From the NCBI GenBank assembly GCA_036939355.1, contig JALLAP010000834.1, forward strand, positions 1 to 11,476: a stretch of 11,476 nucleotides of DNA, in the 5' to 3' direction. Shown here one piece after another: positions 1-6,560 of the stretch. The notes under the pieces were generated by a model. That model ran no database searches, was not told where the DNA came from, and was given only the letters and a program-made list of their open reading frames with translations. This DNA is from Thalassiosira profunda (taxonomy: Eukaryota > Bacillariophyta > Thalassiosirophyceae > Thalassiosirales > Thalassiosiraceae). A program made the translations under genes and the position numbers. Position 1 is the stretch's first letter. The number at the start of each line of letters is the position of its first letter.

Positions 1-53
1 AGGGATCAATGCATCTAAGCCACGCCGGACAGCCTGTTGGGCTGGATGTCGGT

Positions 54-1000
54 TCATTGCTTGCAGAAAGGTCGGTAGCGCTGCAGTTTGAGACAAAATG
101 GTCCTTTCGCATCGATATTCGGCGAGTCTTGAAACTCGCATCCCGAACGATGAAACATCCACGACGTGTCGGCAGATTCGTAGGGAAATGCATCGCTCCA
201 CGAACAAAGGTCCTGGTTGAAGGGAGAGTTCATGAACATCCACCGCATATCATTGACATTGGAAACATCCCAGCCGCTCAGGTCTTGGTTGAAGAGACTG
301 TCTTGAAAAAGACCGGGCATTTTTGTGATGCTGGAAGTATTCCACATGGAGACGCCGGCGTGATTAAATGACGAGCCCGCGAACATCCCCTCCACATCTT
401 TGACACGGCGTAGATCCCACGAAGACAAGTCGCCATTGAATCCACTCCGAAAGAACATTAAAGTCAGAAGATTGCACTGGATGTATTCCAAAGAGATATC
501 CCGCTTCCTTGGAAGTAAGGCGTGTAGCCGAACATGTATGCGAAATTGGTCACCCGCGATACATCCCAGTGATCCAGGGACTGGTTGAACGGCGACCAAT
601 GGAACATGTAACTCATGTCAGTCACTCGCGATACATCCCAATCTCCGACGTCTTCGTTGAACCCCGGAAAGAGGGGTGGGGTGCTCGGCCGCAGAGCACC
701 TCCCCCATAAAACAATTCCGACATGTCCGTGACGTTCCCCACGCACCACGAATTCATGGGCCAGCCGTACCCGAAATTGCACCGCGCGTAATACCGGACG
801 GACGAATTCCCGCAGTCCCCCGCGACGTATTGCCGGACTGCCGCCTTCAGCTCCTCGCCGTCGTCGAAGCACTTCTTTCCCAGGGAGGCGATGGATTCGT
901 TCGAGACGATTTGCCAATCGACGTGCGCGGCCGCCGACGTCTTGGCGGCGGCGAGAAGGGCGGAGACGATTGCTCCTGTGGCGCGCACGAGCTCCTTCAT
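54..1000 (-). CDS. Secreted DUF285 (BspA-type repeat) protein, frameshifted once
   Basis: The gene reads from ATG at 1000 to TGA at 54. It opens with a likely signal peptide (MKELVRATGAIVSALLAAA, ending near a TSAAA stretch). About eight units of roughly 24 residues follow, of the form W-D/N-x-S-x-V-T-D-M-x-x-M-F-x-x-S-x-FNxDLSxWD, the DUF285 / BspA-family surface-protein repeat. The C-terminus (MFHRSGCEFQD...GPFC) resembles the usual end of algal members. The first 178 codons stop at a TGA (466-464), while the repeats continue in the next frame. Repeat register puts the break between 472 and 467, where exactly one base is missing: 947 nt are present and 948 would give 315 codons plus stop. 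The family is known mainly from bacterial and protist surface proteins, and its function in algae is unknown. Cell-surface or secreted adhesion is an inference. Family confidence is high; it is uncertain whether the break is real. Confidence 0.85.
467..472 (-). other. Single-base frameshift site in the DUF285 gene
   Basis: On the minus strand the upstream frame reads W-N-T-S-S-A-I-F-stop. The downstream frame picks up L-T-L-M-F-F-R-S-G-F-N-G-D-L. The repeat template needs eight residues from SS to MF, and there is room for seven codons plus two bases. One base is therefore missing within the short T run (minus-strand ATCTTCTG). No canonical slippery heptamer is visible. Confidence 0.8.
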
Positions 1001-1287
1001 GTTTGGTGTGCCAGCGTGGATGATTATTATGCGCTGCGGCAGCCCCCGCGGCGGGGAGGAGAGCCTGCAGCTTTTGCAGTTTGATGTTTGTTTGACGACG
1101 AGGCGCCGGCCCGGCCGCCGCCGCGGCGCGGGTTAGACTGAATGAACCGTCACGTGACTGGCCTATTCAACATTCAACGTCCGTCTGCCGCAAGCGGAAA
1201 AAGCGGCCGGCACAGGATATTATTCGTGCACCACCCCCTGCCAGCGCAGGAATTTGACGTGCACCAAAATTCTCCGTGCTCCAAACG
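1001..1287. promoter_or_regulatory. Divergent intergenic region between the two BspA-type genes
   Basis: This 287-bp gap separates the DUF285 start codon (minus strand) from the LRR start codon (plus strand), so it must hold both promoters and both 5' leaders. It contains a very GC-rich stretch (about 1098-1135, CCGGCC/CCGCCG rich) and a 10-bp perfect palindrome with a CACGTG core at 1149-1158. No convincing TATA box is visible. Confidence 0.5.
1149..1158. promoter_or_regulatory. GTCACGTGAC palindrome (E-box/G-box core)
   Basis: The 10-bp perfect palindrome contains CACGTG, the core bound by bHLH and some bZIP factors. It lies roughly midway between the two divergent start codons. A 10-bp palindrome is expected several times by chance in a window this size, so binding is only a suggestion. 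Confidence 0.3.
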
Positions 1288-2499
1288 ATGAGCGAGTGGG
1301 TCGACTATGGCGGCGGCGCGCTCCAGGATTGGCACCGGCGTGCCCGCCGGATCCGGGTGGCATCGGGCGTGACAGAGATTCCGGAGGAGGCCTTTGCGGG
1401 CTGCTTTCATTTGAGGGTGGTGGATTTGAGCGACGTCAGCACCATCTCGTACAACGCATTTCAATGTTGCCGCTCGCTCGAGCGTGTTGTTTGGACTACT
1501 GCCTCTGCAGTTGAGATCGGCGAGAGGGCGTTTGCTTATTGCGAACGCTTGAGGGAGATTGATCTCAGCGATGTGACCAAGATTGGACAGGGGGCATTCC
1601 GGGGGTGCAAAGCGCTGACGCGCGTAACCGTCCCGGCGTCTGTAACCGACATTGGAATGGCTGCATTCTATGGTTGCAGTGCTTTGGTTCGGATCGCTAT
1701 TCCGGCATCGGTCATCGATATTGGTCGCGAGGCATTTTACGGATGTAAAAGCCTGGTAGAAGTGGAGTTGAACGAGGGGCTGCAGCACATAGTTGGAGGG
1801 TTTGCATTCGCCCGTTGCGCATCGCTGCTTCGAATCGACATCCCCTCGACAACGTTGAAACTCGGCAGTTCTGCGTTTGCCTTTTGTCATCAGTTGAGCG
1901 ATGTGGTGCTTCGAGAGGGGCTTCATATGCTTGGGAATTGTGCGTTCCGTGAATGTCGCTCGTTGGAGCGCGTTGCCATCCCCTCTTCTGTCACGATAGT
2001 TGGCATCCAGACATTTTGGGACTGCTGCAATCTCTCAGAGGTGGTTCTGCGAGAGGGTATCCATTACATCGGGTATGGAGTATTCAACGGCTGCCCAAAA
2101 TTGGAGCATGTCATCATCCCTCCCGTTGCCTTTCTGATTGACATCGAACGTTCCAGCTGCCAGTTGTTGAGAGGAACAATACCTGCACCTCAGAATAAGG
2201 CGCTGGTCGTGTCCAAGTGGTTGCAGTACAGGAGCCCGGACCAGCTCGAACAGGCCGAGGCGAAGGTGAACGAAATCCTAGGCCGCCCTCAGCAGACCGA
2301 CGAAGAGAAAATTGCATCTATCCGCAATTGGTTCGCCCACTACTACCTGTTGGACGTGACGACGATGCTCGAGCTTGCAATTTGGAGGGTCAATATGGAC
2401 GACGACGAGGAAGATAAAGAGGCAAGGCAGGCCAGCCGTCGAAAGTGCGGAAGCGACATGAACATCATCCTTCCCCGCGTCTTGCCATATTTGGAGTAA
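1288..2499 (+). CDS. LRR_5/BspA-type leucine-rich repeat protein
   Basis: The single uninterrupted exon encodes 403 residues starting MSEWVDYGGG. An in-frame GTG lies four codons upstream, but the ATG at 1288 (A at -3) is the first eukaryotic start. Residues about 27-300 hold eleven or so units of about 23 residues with the LRR_5 pattern I-x-x-x-A-F-x-x-C-x-x-L-x-x-V-x-I/L-P-x-S-V. A family-style tail follows: a charged helix (DQLEQAEAKVNEI), then IRNWFAHYYL, LELAIWRVNM, an acidic run DDDEED, and a closing RRKCGSDMNIILPRVLPYLE, which I recall from diatom LRR proteins. There is no signal peptide or membrane segment, so a cytosolic or nuclear location is likely. LRR_5 domains usually mediate protein binding; the partner is unknown. 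It lies head-to-head with a DUF285 gene, and a broken copy of its tail follows downstream. Confidence 0.9.
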   Translation: MSEWVDYGGGALQDWHRRARRIRVASGVTEIPEEAFAGCFHLRVVDLSDVSTISYNAFQCCRSLERVVWTTASAVEIGERAFAYCERLREIDLSDVTKIGQGAFRGCKALTRVTVPASVTDIGMAAFYGCSALVRIAIPASVIDIGREAFYGCKSLVEVELNEGLQHIVGGFAFARCASLLRIDIPSTTLKLGSSAFAFCHQLSDVVLREGLHMLGNCAFRECRSLERVAIPSSVTIVGIQTFWDCCNLSEVVLREGIHYIGYGVFNGCPKLEHVIIPPVAFLIDIERSSCQLLRGTIPAPQNKALVVSKWLQYRSPDQLEQAEAKVNEILGRPQQTDEEKIASIRNWFAHYYLLDVTTMLELAIWRVNMDDDEEDKEARQASRRKCGSDMNIILPRVLPYLE

Positions 2500-2736
2500 A
2501 CGGGCTGCCCTCTGTGTAGGATGGGAACGAACAGTAGTACTAGTCAATTCTTCATGAACTATGCATTATTGTATGTCACATCTCAAAACCAAAACACATA
2601 TCAAACACATCACATCATCGCCAACGCGACGGAGGCAATCGCTGCCAAGACACATGATAATATGTATCCCGCAGCTGCGGACGGTGACGAATTCATCTCG
2701 CTCTCCCATTTGGTGTACCACTCCCGCCGCTCCCCG
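2500..2736. other. Intergenic stretch between the LRR gene and the tail relic
   Basis: No gene is supported in these 237 bp. An open frame from ATG at 2521 runs into the relic, but its first 70 or so residues show no repeat, signal or family pattern. The stretch probably contains the 3' UTR of the LRR gene. Confidence 0.4.
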
Positions 2737-2951
2737 GCCCTCGGCCGCCATCAGTGGTCCGAGGAAAAGAGGATTGAGCGCATCCGAAATTGGTTTGCCT
2801 ACCACGATGCGACGACGTTCTCGAGCTGGCTATTTGGAGATGCAACGCCGGCAATGATCAGGATACCGGGGCGAGGCAGGCCATCCGTCGAAACTGCGGC
2901 AGCGACATGAATATCATCATTCCGGGCGTCTTGCAGTACTTGGACGAGTAG
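2737..2951 (+). pseudogene. Relic of an LRR-family C-terminal tail
   Basis: The translation resembles the last 75 residues of the gene ending at 2499. ALGRHQWSEEKRIERIRNWFAYHDATT matches LGRPQQTDEEKIASIRNWFAHYY..VTT. After a frame change comes LELAIWRCNAGNDQD, then ARQAIRRNCGSDMN..IIPGVLQYLDE and a TAG at 2949. Reading must slip at 2818-2819, where ACGACG is followed by two bases instead of three before CTCGAGCTG. No LRR units precede it, so the repeat domain is absent. It looks like the remnant of a tandem duplication whose 5' part was lost. The alternative is a small 3' exon of an unrecognised gene with a sequencing error. The motif match is clear by eye; a functional product is unlikely. 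Confidence 0.8.
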
Positions 2952-3206
2952 ACGGACGTAGCATGGCTCATCGAGTAGAAATATTAGTAGAAATAATTGC
3001 AATAGGTGTGATTCAGGCTCGGCTCCCAATGCCTTCGCTCGACGCCAAATGCCGCCATCCAATTTGGCTACCATGTTAATAGTACTCCCTGAGCTTGAGA
3101 TCGCATTCGCATGCGAAGTTTGGAGCGCTCCGCTGTGTCCGCTCACTCTCCTCCAAATAATCCAAACTAAGCAACAAAACCATGACATCACCACTGCACA
3201 GCCGCC
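2952..3206 (+). promoter_or_regulatory. Upstream region of the SLC35F6-like gene
   Basis: This 255-bp non-coding gap lies in front of the transporter start. It should hold that gene's promoter and leader. No TATA box or repeated element stands out. Confidence 0.35.
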
Positions 3207-5089
3207 ATGCCCGCCAGCCTCGCCAACATCAGCACCTGCGGCCTCCTCGAAACCCTTCTCTTCGTGTTCGCCGTCCTCTTCGGCACCGGCTGTTCCATCT
3301 GCTCCAAAATCATGATGGACCTCGAGGGCACAAACGGCAGATTCAACGCGCGCGGCGAACCCGTGATGGAGGTGTTCCAGCAGCCGCTCTTCCTGACGTT
3401 CACGATGTTCCTCGGCATGCTGTTCGGGCTGGTGCTGCATTGGGTGGTGGTGCAATTTCGCGTGCCGTTTCCGGGCTACGATTTCGATAGCGGTGATGTC
3501 TGTGATGTGGGGGGTGATGGGTTGCTATCAGAGAAGACGCCGCTCATCGGCGATGGCTGGGGCGACGGCAGCGACGCATCGGGCAGCGCTCACTACAAGA
3601 GGACGACGCCCGCGTGGATGTACTTCTTCTTGGCCATACCGGCCGTTTTCGACTTGGGGGCGACGGCGCTGTGGTGAGTGCGCATCCACTGTGTATGCAT
3701 GCATCAATTTTCACTTCACCCGCACACTATCTGTGATTCGATGCAATTGCAGCATGATGGGGTTGCAATACTTGGACGTCTCGATCTTCCAAATGCTGCG
3801 GGGATCGTGCATCATATTTGTGGCCCTGATGAAGCAGCACGTCATGAAGGAGCGTCTCGTAAGTGTTGTGGTATGATGTGTATCGATTTTTAGTGCATAT
3901 GATATGCACTCACCCCAAATTTGCCTTGTTCGCGGGAAACAGCACCGATTTCATTGGACGGGCGTGTTCTGGAACGTCGTCAGCGTCATAATTGTGGGCG
4001 CCACGGCCCTCTTGGCGTCCGGGAGAGACGCCGGGGGAACCAACGCCAATGCCAAAGAGACGTTTCTGGGGGTCTGTCTCATGATGGCGGGGGCGTTCGT
4101 GCAGGCGGTGCAATTTGTGTTCGAGGAGCACGTCATGAAGACGGACGTTCCTGCTCCGCCGTTGCTGTTGATTGGGATGGAGGGGTTTTGGGGCACTCTG
4201 CTGAGTGTTGCAGTCATGTACCCGATTGGGTAAGTTGAACGTTTCTCTCGATTTGACGTTTGATGTCGTATCTCTCGTATTGACGCTTCAATTGCTTTGT
4301 TTGTGCAGATATTACATGCCCGGAAACGATCATGGATCCTACGAGGATCCCTTTAACACATGGGCACTGCTTGTGAATACGAGGAGTATTCAGTTGGCAA
4401 CCGGTACGTTATGAGTTGTATTCCCCTTCCCGAGATGCGTTATCCGTGCTCACCATGCACTGCTCGATGGATTGCAAAGCGTTTTACATCTTCACGGTCT
4501 TCATGTACAATTTGCTGGCGGTGCTCGTAACGTTCCTGCTGAGCTCCGTTTGGCACGCCATCCTGGACAACTTTCGTCCGATCACCGTCTGGGCGACGGA
4601 TCTGGTGATATTTTACTGCATCAACCCGTTCTTCGGAGAGACGTGGACTCCATACAGCTATCTGCAGGTGGTTGGAATGGCGGTGCTGCTGTACGGCACC
4701 GCAATATACAACGCGCCCAACGGCGGTAGCTTGCTCCTGCAGGGTCAGTGGTGGGCGCTGGGCGTTGACTGTTCTGATGACTACGCCTCAATTCGCCGAC
4801 AACAGGAAGAAGAAGAACTGGATGCGAAGTTGGAGGTGAAGCGCCGAGAGTTCGAGGTGAGGAATCTCGTTGTGCCATTGGAGCTTGCCAAGTGGTTGCA
4901 TCTCACTTCTCCCTTTCAACCATCCATCAATAGTCCATCCAATCTGGCGCATCCGGCTCCCCGTATCTTGTGCGGTACTTGACAAAACGGAGCTTCGCTT
5001 CGTCTGTGAGGAAAAGCGGAAGGGGGAGCACGTCTGTAAGGAGAAAAACAAAGCCGCGGTGGGTCATTCAGAGGAGCGAAACGTTGTGA
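3207..5089 (+). CDS. SLC35F6: SLC35F6-like drug/metabolite-superfamily transporter, six exons
   Basis: Exons are 3207-3673, 3753-3858, 3943-4229, 4309-4403, 4480-4856 and 4934-5089. The introns are 79, 84, 79, 76 and 77 nt, all GT..AG, and the reading frame totals 495 residues. The start sits in a strong context (GCCGCCATG). The protein has about ten hydrophobic segments in the nucleotide-sugar-transporter-like/EamA fold. Family signatures are FQQPLFLTFTMFLG in TM2, IFQMLRGSCIIF in TM4, FVFEEHVMK near TM6, NFRPITVWATDL around TM9 and LLYGTAIYNA in TM10. They match the SLC35F6 (C2orf18) family, lysosomal or mitochondrial in animals, with no firmly known substrate. A 50-residue acidic loop between TM2 and TM3 carries EKTPLI (109-114), an acidic dileucine motif. 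Exons 1-5 are firm. Intron 5 and exon 6 rest on splice signals and an open Arg/Lys/Ser-rich tail; without that intron the protein would end at 4982. Confidence 0.88.
4857..4933 (+). other. Predicted last intron of the SLC35F6-like gene
   Basis: The donor is GTGAGG and the acceptor AATAG, giving 77 nt, the same size as the four better supported introns of this gene. It is phase 0. Removing it replaces a short readthrough tail with 52 further codons that look basic and Ser-rich (SPYLVRYLTKRSF...). The call rests on splice signals and length, with no conserved domain in the tail to confirm it. Confidence 0.55.
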
Positions 5090-5271
5090 TGAAGGCGACT
5101 GGTTCTGATTACAGTTATGAGGCTCGTGGGGAGGTAGCTTCAAGCATCCTCCGCAGAGCACCCATGTACCCACGAAATGGGGGCATCTCAGCTGGGAGGT
5201 GCTCAAGAATGCATCCAATGCAATCCTTGGCTCGATCCCGCACGTGTGTTGTGGAAGACTTCGGTGGTTGC
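5090..5271. other. Convergent 3' intergenic region
   Basis: This 182-bp gap lies between the ends of two converging genes, the transporter (plus) and the cyclin (minus). It should contain both 3' UTRs. I see no further gene or hairpin of note. Confidence 0.4.
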
Positions 5272-6265
5272 TCAAAACTCGGTGGGCAGCTTGATCTTCG
5301 ACACACCCGAGTACTTGTCGGTGGCGTACTTGGTGTTGACCGCGTGCAGGCCGGCCGAGCAGAACGTCTTCACGGCCACCACGGCACGGGCCACGGGCAA
5401 CACCTCGTCCTCGCGGTACGCTGTGTACTTTTCGAGGGTGGGCGTCCACGGTTCCCGTCCGGCGATCTTCCTCGCGACGAACACCGCCGCCGCGGCGAGC
5501 TGGCTGGGGAGGAAGTGGAGGAGGTAGTAGCTCTGCAGCGTTCCATCCAATATGAAATACGCGCGGTGGATGATTTCGGTGTCGCCTTCGCTCGCCATGA
5601 GGAACCTTAGAAGGAAGGCATGGGCGCTCGGGATCGTGACCCGATGCTCGAGCGTGTTGAGAATTTGCTCTTCCATCGAGAAGAAATCGGCGTCAGTGTA
5701 CGCCTTGTCGCAAATGTAGATGCAGTCGGCCAAGGATGCGGGCCTGAGTTGGAGGAAAGGGAGCACAACGCGAGCGGCGATGTAAGAGCGCGTGTGGTTG
5801 ACGAGTCGTTGAGCAAAAACAGCTCACTCACCAGATTTCTTCGTACTTGGACGCGATCAACAGAGCGGTGACGCCCACCAGTTGCAGCTTGTCCCGTTTG
5901 ACCTGAGACTTTGAGAGGTAACGATCGAGGATGTTCACTGCGAGGAAAAGAGTCTCGTGGACCTGGCCAAACTTGTTGTGCACCTCCACCAGCCAATCTA
6001 CGAGAATCATGCGCATGTGCTCGCTGACTTCCTCCTGGTCCTCCATGTAGAGGGGTCGCACAGAGGTCGACGCCTCCCGGCTGCGAAAGGAAGCGTAGAT
6101 GTCAGCCGCGAGGGTGGGCACGAACTCCGGACCGTTGTTGACCGTGTCAATATCCAGGGCGACCAGGCTGCCACTGCTCTTGGCGATGGGTTCTACATCG
6201 ACTGTCTTCGCCTGCTCCTTCTCAACCCCTGGAGCTTGAGGCAGCGAGTGTCGATGGGCAATCAT
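5272..6265 (-). CDS. CYCB: B-type mitotic cyclin, two exons
   Basis: Exons on the minus strand are 6265-5832 and 5743-5272. The 88-nt intron (GTGAGT..CTCAG) splits a Trp codon. The product is 301 residues. The first cyclin box (about 80-180) carries MRMILVDWLVEVH (84-96), ETLFLAVNILDRYL and LQLVGVTALLIASKYEEIWP. These include the CDK-contacting Arg85, Asp114 and Lys140 expected of active cyclins. The second box runs to about 295 and ends in the typical NTKYATDKYSGVSKIKLP. The SKYEEI and LVDWLVEVH wording favours A/B-type, most like B. Such cyclins activate CDK1-class kinases at G2/M. The N-terminus is only about 50-80 residues and has no full destruction box; R5-H-S-L8 is the only RxxL. An in-frame GTG at 6310 opens the frame further, but 6265 is the first ATG. 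Confidence 0.92.
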
Positions 6266-6560
6266 CACTGCGCGGCGGCCGGGGAGGCCGGGAGGCCTGG
6301 CGCAGGTCACCCCGCAGCGAGGCCTGGCTGCGAGACCTCTTCCGTCGAGTCAGCAGCAATCAGCGCGAACAGAACGAGCAGCCAGAGGACGGCGATTGCT
6401 GTGACCCTTCCTGTGCTCAGGCGCAGCCCATGGTCGAGTGCCGCTCAGTGTGATGGGGGCACAGTCCGGCCGGAGCTGGTTGAAAAATTCAAACCGTTCA
6501 AATTCAAATTGAGTTTTTGAAAAGCAGCCGGCCGATTTTGGGGCAGCCCACCGTCTGCCC
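6266..6560. promoter_or_regulatory. Divergent promoter region, cyclin / SAP-RCC1 pair
   Basis: These 295 bp separate the cyclin start (minus) from the SAP-RCC1 start (plus). A sharply AT-rich island at about 6480-6525 stands out from GC-rich surroundings. It holds three near-direct TTCAAA units (6488-6507) and the mirrored TTGAA/TTTTTGAAAA. Its CCGTT at 6494-6498 reads AACGG in the cyclin direction, the core of the plant MSA element bound by three-repeat MYBs at G2/M. That match is short and may be chance. Confidence 0.4.

Noticed and set aside
464..600. Programmed -1 frameshift in the DUF285 gene
   Set aside because: No X-XXY-YYZ heptamer or downstream pseudoknot is evident. A plain one-base loss explains the frames, and the tail relic shows the same kind of break.
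1174..1926. 250-codon minus-strand open frame opposite the LRR gene
   Set aside because: Its apparent periodicity only mirrors the 69-nt LRR repeat on the plus strand. No domain is visible and it begins inside the repeat region.
2521..2910. Independent 129-residue gene from ATG at 2521
   Set aside because: The first part has no recognisable feature, and the last part is the frameshifted LRR tail followed by out-of-frame translation.
3106..3117. 12-bp palindrome TTCGCATGCGAA upstream of the transporter
   Set aside because: Two or three such palindromes are expected by chance in 11.5 kb, and there is no known factor or second copy.
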